Origin: Nitrospirota bacterium
Lineage (GTDB): Bacteria; Nitrospirota; Nitrospiria; SBBL01; JAADHI01
Reading direction: 5' to 3'
Assembly: GCA_029261165.1 (NCBI GenBank)
Contig: JAJDBV010000027.1
Coordinates: 1 to 52,374, forward strand
Length of the DNA: 52,374 bases
A program made the position numbers and the translations under genes. Every line of letters begins with the position of its first letter. Within the stretch, counting starts at the first letter, position 1. Below are positions 35,580 through 43,266 of the stretch, piece after piece. The notes under the pieces were generated by a model. The model made no database searches, was not told the DNA's origin, and saw only the letters and a program-made list of their open reading frames with translations.

Positions 35580-36785
35580 GTGAAAGAGCAGTCATCGAAA
35601 TCCTGGATTAAGTCTGGCGAACAGGTTTTGATGACAACCTATGCCCGTTTCTCCCTCGTTTTGAGGGAGGGGAGCGGCGCGGTTGTCGTTGATGTTGAAG
35701 GAAAGTCTTATCTCGATTTTGTAAGTGGGATTGCCGTCAACAGCCTGGGTCACTGTGATGCACGCCTTGTGAAGGGGATTCAGAAACAGGCCGGAAGCCT
35801 TCTCCATGTTTCCAACCTCTACTACAATATTCCTCAAATTGAATTAGCAAAACATATCGTGGCCAATTCGTTTGCCGATAAGGTTTTTTTCTGTAACAGT
35901 GGGGCTGAAGCGAATGAAGCTGCTATCAAGCTTGCCAGGAAGTGGGCAAAAGAGCACCGGGGCAGCGAATCCTTCGAAATTATTACGGCTCACGGCGCTT
36001 TTCATGGCAGGACAATGGCGGCGCTTTCCGCTACCGGGCAAGAAAAATATCAAAAGGGATTTGAACCACTTCTTCCGGGATTTAGGCATGTTCCCTTCGA
36101 CGATGTGACTGCCATAGAAAAGGCGATTAGTCCTATGACGGCCGCTATTTTTCTTGAACCCATTCAGGGAGAAGGGGGTGTCCGTGTTCCACAAAGGGGA
36201 TATCTCTCTCGTGTGAGAAAGATATGTGATTCACATGGGATTCTCCTCATTCTTGATGAGGTGCAGACGGGTATGGGGAGAACGGGCCGTCTTTTTGCTT
36301 ATGAGGACGAAGAGATTTGCCCCGATATTGTCACTGTCGCAAAGGGTTTGGGAGGGGGGGTCCCTATCGGTGCGATGCTGGCGACGGAAGCGGTGGCGAG
36401 GTCATTTACACCCGGCAGCCATGCGACAACATTTGGAGGGAACCCGCTTGCCTGTGCTGCCGGAATTCAGGTTATAGAACGGCTGACAAAAGGGGAGACC
36501 TTCCTAAAGAGGGTTCGCCAACGGGGGGAGTACTTGGTGGATCGCTTCACGCGACTCCAGCATCGGACGTCTCTTATCAAGGAGGTACGCGGAAAGGGAT
36601 TGATGGTTGCCTGCGATCTGGCTATTCCCGTGGTGGCGGTCATCGAGAAGGCGATGGGGAAAGGGCTATTATTGAACCGGACTTCGGAAAAGACCCTTCG
36701 TTTGATCCCTCCCTTGACGATTCGCCGTTCAGAGATTGATCAGATGTTTTCTATCCTTTCCAGTATATTAAGGGAGTTGGAGTGA
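35580..36785 (+). CDS. argD: Acetylornithine aminotransferase
   Basis: This 401-residue class III PLP aminotransferase converts N-acetylglutamate semialdehyde to N-acetylornithine in arginine synthesis (and may serve in lysine synthesis). Visible signatures are YLDFVSGIAVNSLGH, FFCNSGAEANEAAIKLARK, HGAFHGRT, the Asp of ILDEVQTGMGRTG and the PLP lysine in VAKGLGGGVPIGA. THATTFGGNPLA-type motif reads SHATTFGGNPLACA. The start GTG has CTCGGAG ahead of it. It stands without argF or argG. Confidence 0.93.
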   Translation: MKEQSSKSWIKSGEQVLMTTYARFSLVLREGSGAVVVDVEGKSYLDFVSGIAVNSLGHCDARLVKGIQKQAGSLLHVSNLYYNIPQIELAKHIVANSFADKVFFCNSGAEANEAAIKLARKWAKEHRGSESFEIITAHGAFHGRTMAALSATGQEKYQKGFEPLLPGFRHVPFDDVTAIEKAISPMTAAIFLEPIQGEGGVRVPQRGYLSRVRKICDSHGILLILDEVQTGMGRTGRLFAYEDEEICPDIVTVAKGLGGGVPIGAMLATEAVARSFTPGSHATTFGGNPLACAAGIQVIERLTKGETFLKRVRQRGEYLVDRFTRLQHRTSLIKEVRGKGLMVACDLAIPVVAVIEKAMGKGLLLNRTSEKTLRLIPPLTIRRSEIDQMFSILSSILRELE

Positions 36786-36830
36786 TTATCGAAGAGGGGA
36801 GCCGTAAGAAACTTGGGTTCATATAAAAAT

Positions 36831-36859
36831 TTGACTTCACTCCCGTATAAGAATATTTT
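36831..36859 (+). promoter_or_regulatory. Promoter after argD for the FlgT-like / uppS run
   Basis: TTGACT (36831-36836), 17 bases and TATTTT (36854-36859) form a good sigma70-type promoter. Transcription would begin near 36866, so any start codon upstream of that (such as the ATG at 36813) cannot be used from this promoter. Confidence 0.6.
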
Positions 36860-36928
36860 CAGTCGTGCGATTACTTCTCTGTTGGAGGGTCCCCGCCTCG
36901 TAAAAAGCCTGAGTAAGGCTGTTTCCGA

Positions 36929-36951
36929 CATTCCGGCGAAAGCCGGGATCC
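36929..36951 (+). repeat. REP-like palindrome (CCGGC-GAAA-GCCGG)
   Basis: CCGGC (36933-36937), GAAA and GCCGG (36942-36946) form a stable stem-loop within ATTCC...GGGATCC. This is the form of the dispersed REP-like repeats that translate as 'IPAKAGIQ' in spurious ORFs of many genomes. It lies in the leader of the FlgT-like gene. A possible remnant of the partner half is CTGGATGG near 36978. Confidence 0.6.
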
Positions 36952-36992
36952 AACTTTCTCAGACAGGTACAAATTTCTGGATGGACCCTTGT

Positions 36993-37769
36993 ATGGTTTT
37001 GAAATCTGTCATCATTACCCTGTTGTTGATCTTGTTTCCGGTCAAGGGGTTTTCCACGGCACTCCCAGATCATGGGGGAGATTCTTTGCCCGATGGCGTC
37101 ATTGAGGGGAACCTTGACGACGTGGCAAAAGCGGTTGCGACCTATTTCCCAAAGGTGCTTGGAAAGGTGATCCGTATTGATGGTGATTTAGTTGAAGTGG
37201 ATCTCGGACGGCGGGAAGGTTTTTCTAAGGGGACCCTGTTGACTGTCTATCGAGAGGGGGAAGCATTCACCCATCCTCATACCGGGAGAGTCCTTGGAAG
37301 GTTTGAAGAGGAACTCGGATTGATTGAGGTATGGCGTTTCAAGGAGAAGGGACTGATCACAAAGAGGGTCAAATCGTCGGGTTTAATACGCGCCGGAGAC
37401 CTCGTGCGGATTCCAGCCAGCAAGATACGGCTGGCCGTATCGACGAGCGAAGGAACTGAAGACTTCTTGATGGACGAACTGGTCTCGGCCTTATTGGAAA
37501 CCAAACGTTTTCGAGTGGACAGTCTTCCCTCACAGTCTTCCGCAAAGGACGCGTTCAGAGGAAATAACCATTACCTGATCAAACTCGAGACGTCTCGGAT
37601 GGGTGAGAGGTTTCTGATGAGTTTACAGATTCAGAATACAGCATCTGAGAATCTGTTGACAAAGATGGATATCCTGATCAATCAATCTGAAGAGAGCGAT
37701 CTGATTTTGGAGCACCTACAATACCAGCTTTTCGAGCAGCAGCGTAATGAAGATACATTGGTGGAGTAA
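36993..37769 (+). CDS. Secreted protein with FlgT-like domain
   Basis: This is about 258 residues from the ATG at 36993; an ATG four codons upstream (36981) is equally possible and neither has a clear ribosome binding site. A longer frame to 36813 runs through a promoter and a REP element and is rejected. The N terminus is a signal peptide (SVIITLLLILFPVKGFSTA). A stretch reading VIRIDGDLVEVDLGRREGFSKG and PHTGRVLGRFEEELGLIEV resembles the C-terminal domain of the flagellar protein FlgT, here without flagellar genes. The second half (TEDFLMDELVSALLETKRF) recalls curli/CsgG-like assembly proteins but weakly. It precedes uppS by 23 bases. Function unknown. Confidence 0.7.
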   Translation: MVLKSVIITLLLILFPVKGFSTALPDHGGDSLPDGVIEGNLDDVAKAVATYFPKVLGKVIRIDGDLVEVDLGRREGFSKGTLLTVYREGEAFTHPHTGRVLGRFEEELGLIEVWRFKEKGLITKRVKSSGLIRAGDLVRIPASKIRLAVSTSEGTEDFLMDELVSALLETKRFRVDSLPSQSSAKDAFRGNNHYLIKLETSRMGERFLMSLQIQNTASENLLTKMDILINQSEESDLILEHLQYQLFEQQRNEDTLVE

Positions 37770-37792
37770 TCGGGGTTAGGTTTTGGTGATTT

Positions 37793-38620
37793 ATGAAAAA
37801 TGAGTTTTTCAAGGTGCCGAGTTCGGGGAATGGCGTGGAAGGTTCTGGTGAAAAGCCGATTCTCGCAGAACTCGATTTGAAAAATCTCCCGCGGCACGTG
37901 GCTGTAATCATGGATGGGAATGGGCGTTGGGCGGCGCGGAAGCATCTTCCCCGCATCGAAGGTCACCGAAGAGGAATCCAGTCGGTCCGGGAAGTGATCA
38001 CCCTTTCGCGTGAGCTGGAGATTGGCACCCTCACGCTTTACGCATTTTCAAATGAAAACTGGAGTCGGCCCGCGTCTGAAATCAACCAACTGATGACGCT
38101 CTTGAAGCGGTATTTGCTGAAAGAGGTTGAAACGATGATGTCTAATGAGATTCGCTTCAGGGTCGTTGGGCAGATCGACCGCCTTCCTGGAGCGGTTGCC
38201 AGCCTGATTCATTCTGTGGAAGAAAAGACCAGGGAAAATAAAAAGATGACCCTTGTCCTGGCCTTGAGCTACGGGGGGCGGACAGAAATTGTAGATACCG
38301 TGAAACGCCTGGCCGAAGATCTTCGGATGGAGAAGATCTCGGTAAAGGATCTTGATGAGACCCTCTTTTCGGAATATCTGTACACGAGAGATATCCCTGA
38401 CCCGGACCTGATGATCCGGACCAGTGGAGAAGTCAGGATCAGCAATTTTTTCCTTTGGCAGTTGGCCTACACCGAGCTCTATTTCACCAGGGTGCTTTGG
38501 CCTGACTTCAAGCGTGAAGATTTTCTTCTGGCCCTTCTTGATTATCAGCGTCGTGAACGCCGTTTTGGTCTTATTTCTAAACGGAAACAAGGGTATCGAG
38601 CGGTCAAAGAGTCACAGTAA
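37793..38620 (+). CDS. uppS: Isoprenyl transferase (undecaprenyl diphosphate synthase)
   Basis: This 275-residue cis-prenyltransferase extends farnesyl diphosphate with isopentenyl diphosphate to the C55 carrier needed for peptidoglycan and surface polysaccharides. The catalytic Asp is in HVAVIMDGNGRWA; GHRRGIQSVREV, LYAFSNENWSRP, ALSYGGRTEIVD and the C-terminal DLMIRTSGEVRISNFFLWQ with DF are all characteristic. About 35 residues precede the core, longer than average. The dxr, ispG and cdsA genes downstream make the usual envelope-precursor cluster. Confidence 0.96.
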   Translation: MKNEFFKVPSSGNGVEGSGEKPILAELDLKNLPRHVAVIMDGNGRWAARKHLPRIEGHRRGIQSVREVITLSRELEIGTLTLYAFSNENWSRPASEINQLMTLLKRYLLKEVETMMSNEIRFRVVGQIDRLPGAVASLIHSVEEKTRENKKMTLVLALSYGGRTEIVDTVKRLAEDLRMEKISVKDLDETLFSEYLYTRDIPDPDLMIRTSGEVRISNFFLWQLAYTELYFTRVLWPDFKREDFLLALLDYQRRERRFGLISKRKQGYRAVKESQ

Positions 38621-38675
38621 TTTTTGTTTGGCGTGGAGGTTATTGTGATCGGAAAGTTGATCACTGGAGAATGGC

Positions 38676-39524
38676 TTGAACATTAAACAGAGCCGCTTGG
38701 CCATCGCCGTTATCCTGCTTCCAATTCTCTATTCCCTGCTGCGGTTTCTGCCCCCCTTTTTCTTTTTTCTTTTTTTATCTGTGATTATCCTTCGAGTGCA
38801 GTATGAATTTTATCGGCTTTTTTTTCAGGAGCGGGCCAATGGGACCGTGACGTTTGGACTCGGACTCGGCTTTCTCCTCGCGATCTCTTTTTTTCAAAAA
38901 GCACGGCTTGCTGGAGAAGCGATTATCCCCATCAATATGGTCTTTTTTGCCGTACTGATGGGGGTATTGATGTACATTCTTTTTTCTCTGCGCGATATTA
39001 AGTCGGCCCTGGTCGATTCGGCTGTCTTATGTTTGGGTGTGATGTACATCTCCGGGTTTTTAAGTCACCTCATCTTTATTCGTCATATCCCAGCCGGACA
39101 GTCTCTGATTGTTTTTCTCCTTCTGGTGATCTGGGGCGGGGATGCCGGGGCCTATTATATCGGGAAGTTAATCGGTAAGCGAAAGCTCTATCCGCGTGTC
39201 AGTCCCAACAAGACGGTCGAAGGCTCATTTGGAGGTCTGCTGGGAAGTTTCCTGGGAGGCAGCCTGGCCAAATTGATTTTTCTCTCGCTGTTTTCTTGGG
39301 GGGAACTCTTGTTGGTGTCTCTCCTGCTGGGTGGGTTTGGCCAGTTGGGGGATCTTACCGAATCACTCCTGAAGCGAAGTGCAGGTGTAAAGGATTCAAG
39401 CAGTTTGGTCGCAGCACATGGCGGGCTTTTCGATAAGCTGGATAGTATTGCGTTCGCCGCGCCTGTGTTCTATTATTATCTTTTCTTTGTAAAAGGTTTT
39501 GGACCGATAGTCGGCATGGTTTAA
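38676..39524 (+). CDS. cdsA: Phosphatidate cytidylyltransferase
   Basis: This 282-residue polytopic membrane enzyme makes CDP-diacylglycerol from phosphatidate and CTP. It has about eight hydrophobic helices, the segment WGGDAGAYYIGKLIGKRKLYPRVSPNKT, and a C-terminal CDP-alcohol signature reading SLLKRSAGVKDSSSLV then AAHGGLFDKLDS. The usual PGHGGxLDRxDS is changed to AAHGGLFDKLDS, which is conservative apart from the loss of Pro-Gly. The start is TTG at 38676, with GGAG upstream; the nearby ATG at 38671 runs straight into a stop. Confidence 0.92.
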   Translation: MNIKQSRLAIAVILLPILYSLLRFLPPFFFFLFLSVIILRVQYEFYRLFFQERANGTVTFGLGLGFLLAISFFQKARLAGEAIIPINMVFFAVLMGVLMYILFSLRDIKSALVDSAVLCLGVMYISGFLSHLIFIRHIPAGQSLIVFLLLVIWGGDAGAYYIGKLIGKRKLYPRVSPNKTVEGSFGGLLGSFLGGSLAKLIFLSLFSWGELLLVSLLLGGFGQLGDLTESLLKRSAGVKDSSSLVAAHGGLFDKLDSIAFAAPVFYYYLFFVKGFGPIVGMV

Positions 39525-39529
39525 TCACA

Positions 39530-40690
39530 ATGAAAAATATTGTAATTTTAGGTGCCACCGGGTCGATCGGCATGAACACGCTTGATGTGATCAGCCGTTT
39601 CCCGGACCGGTTTCGGGTCGTTGGTTTGACGGTACGATCCAACGATGTTAAACTTGAAACGCTCATTAAGCGGTTTCAACCGAAGGTCGTTTCTCTGATG
39701 GATGAAGTTGCGGCGGCGGCCCTCTCGAAGCGATTGAATGGTTCTGGAACTGAAGTGTTATCGGGAATGGAAGGCTGTGTTGAGGTGGCCCGTTTTCCTG
39801 ATTGTGATATTGTTGTCTCTGCCGTCGTCGGAGCAGCGGGACTCCTCCCAACCCTCTCAGCGATTCAGAACGGCAAGGTCGTTGCCCTGGCAAACAAAGA
39901 AACACTTGTCATGGCGGGTGAGATCATTCAAAAAGAGGCCCGATCCCGGAATGTGCCTCTTTTGCCGATAGACAGCGAACATTCTGCCATATTTCAGGTG
40001 TTGTCCGGCGAGCGGCATGAAGATTTGCTTAGGCTAATCTTGACGGCATCCGGGGGGCCGTTGATTGACTTCACCCCTGAGATGAAGGAAAAGGTCTCTC
40101 CGGAGGTGGCGCTTGCGCATCCAAATTGGAAGATGGGACCGAAGATTTCCATTGATTCCGCAACTTTGATGAACAAGGGTCTTGAGGTGATTGAGGCGCG
40201 TTGGTTTTTTGATGCGCCGCCTGAAAAAATAGATGTTGTGATACACCGCCAAAGCATTATTCACTCTATGGTGGAGTTTGTGGACCGATCGGTTGTGGCG
40301 CAAATGGGGCTTCCCGACATGCGTGTTCCGATCTCCTATGCTTTGCATTACCCTGAAAGGGCGCCTCTATCGCTCCCATCGCTTCAATTGGAGGAGATCG
40401 GACAACTGACCTTTGAGAAGCCGGACCGGAAAGCCTTTCCACTGCTTACATGTGCCTATGACGCCCTGAAAGGCGGGGGGACGCTTCCCTCTGTCCTGAA
40501 TGCCGTCAATGAAGAAGCCGTTGAGGCATTTCTGTCAGAGAAAATCCGTTTTGTGGAGATCGCACAGGTGGTTCAACAAACCATGGAATCTCATTGCCCC
40601 CAATCGATCGGAACATTGGATGATGTGCTTGAGGCCGATCAGTGGGCACGCAGGGAAGGTCAGCTTTGGATTTCGAAATATGCGGCTTGA
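39530..40690 (+). CDS. dxr: 1-deoxy-D-xylulose-5-phosphate reductoisomerase
   Basis: This 386-residue enzyme converts DXP to 2-C-methylerythritol 4-phosphate, the committed MEP-pathway step, with NADPH and a divalent metal. The Rossmann motif is ILGATGSIGMNTLDV. The metal site is in PIDSEHSAIFQ, with HPNWKMGPKISIDSATLMNKGLE and HRQSIIHSMVEF following. The start lies 5 bases after the cdsA stop. Together with ispG downstream it shows that isoprenoids are made by the non-mevalonate route. Confidence 0.97.
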   Translation: MKNIVILGATGSIGMNTLDVISRFPDRFRVVGLTVRSNDVKLETLIKRFQPKVVSLMDEVAAAALSKRLNGSGTEVLSGMEGCVEVARFPDCDIVVSAVVGAAGLLPTLSAIQNGKVVALANKETLVMAGEIIQKEARSRNVPLLPIDSEHSAIFQVLSGERHEDLLRLILTASGGPLIDFTPEMKEKVSPEVALAHPNWKMGPKISIDSATLMNKGLEVIEARWFFDAPPEKIDVVIHRQSIIHSMVEFVDRSVVAQMGLPDMRVPISYALHYPERAPLSLPSLQLEEIGQLTFEKPDRKAFPLLTCAYDALKGGGTLPSVLNAVNEEAVEAFLSEKIRFVEIAQVVQQTMESHCPQSIGTLDDVLEADQWARREGQLWISKYAA

Positions 40691-40709
40691 TCTTTCCCCT
40701 GGTTGGAGT

Positions 40710-40856
40710 GGTTACTGGGCAGTGACGTGCAGGGTTTGGTAACTGTTCAGCATGCCTGGGTAAGGCGTGAGGAGCGCAGAACCGTAGCGGATGTGCCTAC
40801 ATGAGAGGATTCAAATCCCGCAGTAACACAGCCATGGGAGCTTAGATGGGTGTGTT
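40710..40856 (+). ncRNA. Candidate structured leader between dxr and rseP
   Basis: The 207-base gap has no gene, but several nested pairings. GTTACTG (40711-40717) pairs with CAGTAAC (40821-40827) and encloses GTAAGGC (40760-40766) with GCCTAC (40795-40800, one bulge). A competing stem joins AACACAGCC (40825-40833) to GGGTGTGTT (40848-40856) with one mismatch; it shares bases with the outer stem, so the two exclude each other. There is no U tract, so it is not a plain terminator. I recognise no riboswitch family. It could be a regulatory leader for rseP, an element remnant, or chance pairing. Confidence 0.3.
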
Positions 40857-40897
40857 GAATCGTTGCATTTTTAGAAAGTGAATCAAGGAGTCTTACC

Positions 40898-41974
40898 ATG
40901 TTCAGTCTAACTTCCATCGTGGCTTTTGTGTTGGTCTTGGGGGTATTGGTTTTTGTTCACGAGTTTGGTCATTATATTATCGCAAGGTGGTGTGGTGTCC
41001 AGGTTGAGACCTTCTCCCTTGGTTTTGGTCCAAAGATATTTTCAAAGCAATGGGGGGCGACTGAGTATTGTATCTCGATTATTCCCTTGGGGGGGTTTGT
41101 CCGGATGCTGGGAGATGATCCGAACGAGGAGATTGCTCCGGAGGATGTCCCGAATTCCTTTCTGGCGCAGAAGGTGAGCAAGCGGATTGCCATCGTCATC
41201 GCGGGCCCCGTTTTTAATCTTCTTCTTGCTTTTTTTATTTTTTCGGGTGTTTTCCTGGGAGGCATTTCACGTCTGACGGCAGATGTCGGAGAGGTTCAAG
41301 CGGATTCTCCGGCGGGGCAGGGCGGGATGGAATCGGGCGACCGGATTATTTCTATTGAAAATCAGCCGATTAAAGAATGGGAAGCGATTCGGGAGATCCT
41401 TCAAAAAGAAGGAGGCCGGGACCTTCAATTTATTGTGGAACGGGATGGCAGTCAAGTGGATCTGTCCATCAGGCCTGAGAAGAAAGAGATCAAGGACCTC
41501 CTGGGAGATCCGAAGCTTGTTTGGCTCATTGGAATCATTCCTACGGGAGATTCCTTTACAATGCACTACAACCCTTTTCACGCAGTCTACTTGGGAGCAC
41601 AAAAGACGAGTGAAGTGATCGGGTTAACGGTCCTTGGCATTGTAAGAATGATCCAGGGCAGGATTGCAAGCGACAACATCGGGGGGCCCATCCTTATCGC
41701 AAAACTGGCCGGGGATTCTGCTGAACGCGGCCTTACGAGTGTGGCCTTTTTCACCGCCTTAATCAGTATCAATCTAGGGATTCTCAACATCCTTCCGATT
41801 CCTGTTTTGGATGGGGGGCATCTCCTCTTCTTCACCATAGAAGCGATCCTGGGACGCCCCTTAAGCCTGAAAAAGAGAGAGATCGCCCAGCAGGTCGGAT
41901 TATTCCTGATTGTCTCTTTAATGGTATTCGCCTTCTATAATGACATCATGCGTTTTCTTATAAAACCACAATAG
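40898..41974 (+). CDS. rseP: RIP metalloprotease RseP (site-2 protease)
   Basis: This 358-residue intramembrane zinc protease has HEFGH (His21, Glu22, His25) in its first membrane helix and the third ligand in [14 protein letters not shown] of a later helix. The single PDZ domain lies at about residues 120-200 ([19 protein letters not shown]). RseP cleaves anti-sigma factors and clears signal peptides. E. coli RseP has two PDZ domains and about 450 residues; the short one-PDZ form is common elsewhere. AAGGAG stands in front of the ATG. No rseA or rpoE is near. Confidence 0.95.
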   Translation: MFSLTSIVAFVLVLGVLVFVHEFGHYIIARWCGVQVETFSLGFGPKIFSKQWGATEYCISIIPLGGFVRMLGDDPNEEIAPEDVPNSFLAQKVSKRIAIVIAGPVFNLLLAFFIFSGVFLGGISRLTADVGEVQADSPAGQGGMESGDRIISIENQPIKEWEAIREILQKEGGRDLQFIVERDGSQVDLSIRPEKKEIKDLLGDPKLVWLIGIIPTGDSFTMHYNPFHAVYLGAQKTSEVIGLTVLGIVRMIQGRIASDNIGGPILIAKLAGDSAERGLTSVAFFTALISINLGILNILPIPVLDGGHLLFFTIEAILGRPLSLKKREIAQQVGLFLIVSLMVFAFYNDIMRFLIKPQ

Positions 41975-41985
41975 AAGACAGACAT

Positions 41986-43149
41986 TTGATCAACAATCTA
42001 AAGAGCCTTCGCCGCAAAACAAGACAAATTTCTGTTGGATCGGTCAAGATCGGTGGGGATGCGCCAGTCGTCATTCAATCGATGACCACGACCGACACGC
42101 GTGATATTGCTTCAACGGTTTCGGAAATTCACAGGCTGGAGGAAGCGGGCTGTGAAATTGTCCGCGTGGCAGTTCCCGACAGTGAGGCAGCGGATGCGCT
42201 TCCCAAAATCCGGTCAATGATCGACATCCCCCTGATTGCGGATATCCATTTCGATTATCGCCTGGCCCTGGCAGCACTTGATGCAAAGGTGGACGGTCTT
42301 AGGCTTAATCCTGGGAACATCGGTTCCCGTGATCGCATCGAGAAGGTGGTCAAGTCAGCGGCGGATCGGCAGGTGCCGATTCGTATCGGGGTCAATGCCG
42401 GTTCATTGGAAAGTGATCTCCTCGAAAAGTATGGTTATCCGACCGCGGAGGCGATGGTGGCGTCAGCCATGCGCCATGTCGGTATTTTGGAGTCGCTCAA
42501 TTTTTTTGATACAAAAGTCTCTCTCAAGGCCTCTCATGTGGGTCTGGCTATTGAAGCCTACCGCCTTTTTTCCAGTCGCTCGGACTATCCCCTCCATCTT
42601 GGCATCACTGAAGCGGGGACCTCATTAACCGGGGGCGTTAAATCAGCCGTTGGACTGGGTATCCTGCTGTCTGAGGGAATTGGCGATACCCTGAGAATTT
42701 CACTTGCCGCAGACCCGGTTGAAGAGGTCCGTGTCGGATTTGAAATCCTTAAAGCACTTAATCTACGAAAACGTGGGGTGAATATTATTGCCTGTCCAAC
42801 CTGCGGCCGCCTGGAGATTGATGTCATCAAGCTTGCGACCCGGTTAGAGGAGAAATTCAGCCATATTACGGAGTCAATTGATATCTCCATCCTCGGTTGT
42901 GTTGTGAACGGTATCGGTGAAGGGAAGGAGGCCGATATTGGTATCGCCGGGGGACGGGGGGTAGGCCTTCTCTTTCGGCATGGGGAGATTATCCGAAAGG
43001 TTCCCTCGGCAGAATTGGAGTCGGTCCTGATCTCTGAGGTTGAGCAGATGGTGAGAGAGCGAAAAGAGAAAAAAGAAGGGAGAGAAAAGAGTCATGGGAT
43101 CGGGATAGAGCCTCATGCCCGGCCCGAGAAAGACCCGATCTTGCAGTAA
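41986..43149 (+). CDS. ispG: 4-hydroxy-3-methylbut-2-en-1-yl diphosphate synthase
   Basis: This 387-residue [4Fe-4S] enzyme performs the penultimate MEP-pathway step. The TIM-barrel part has [27 protein letters not shown] and [10 protein letters not shown]. The cluster ligands are in [11 protein letters not shown] and [13 protein letters not shown], with a Glu-rich loop following. The length matches the single-domain bacterial form plus a short polar tail. It begins with TTG 11 bases after rseP, with only a weak ribosome binding site. An inverted-repeat end related to the lysC MITE lies immediately after its stop. Confidence 0.96.
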   Translation: MINNLKSLRRKTRQISVGSVKIGGDAPVVIQSMTTTDTRDIASTVSEIHRLEEAGCEIVRVAVPDSEAADALPKIRSMIDIPLIADIHFDYRLALAALDAKVDGLRLNPGNIGSRDRIEKVVKSAADRQVPIRIGVNAGSLESDLLEKYGYPTAEAMVASAMRHVGILESLNFFDTKVSLKASHVGLAIEAYRLFSSRSDYPLHLGITEAGTSLTGGVKSAVGLGILLSEGIGDTLRISLAADPVEEVRVGFEILKALNLRKRGVNIIACPTCGRLEIDVIKLATRLEEKFSHITESIDISILGCVVNGIGEGKEADIGIAGGRGVGLLFRHGEIIRKVPSAELESVLISEVEQMVRERKEKKEGREKSHGIGIEPHARPEKDPILQ

Positions 43150-43150
43150 A

Positions 43151-43172
43151 GAAACCTCTGACCAAGTCTGGG
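43151..43172. repeat. Solitary MITE/IS end-like sequence
   Basis: Directly after the ispG stop, GAAACCTCTGACCAAGTCTG plus GG matches the right end of the 4834-4991 element (read on its minus strand) at 17 of 22 positions, including AAGTCTGGG. No matching second end is seen in the 117-base gap before proS, so this looks like a relic. Confidence 0.4.
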
Positions 43173-43266
43173 CTCATAAAGGCTTCAAAACATGCAGATC
43201 CTAGTCTTTGCATCACGATCTGTCACCAGTAAATCGAAGTATCCATAATGAAAGCGAGCGAATAAA

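Noticed and set aside
36813-36992. N-terminal extension of the FlgT-like gene to the ATG at 36813
   Set aside because: The stretch contains a good promoter and a REP palindrome, and its translation is the familiar spurious 'IPAKAGIQ' type.
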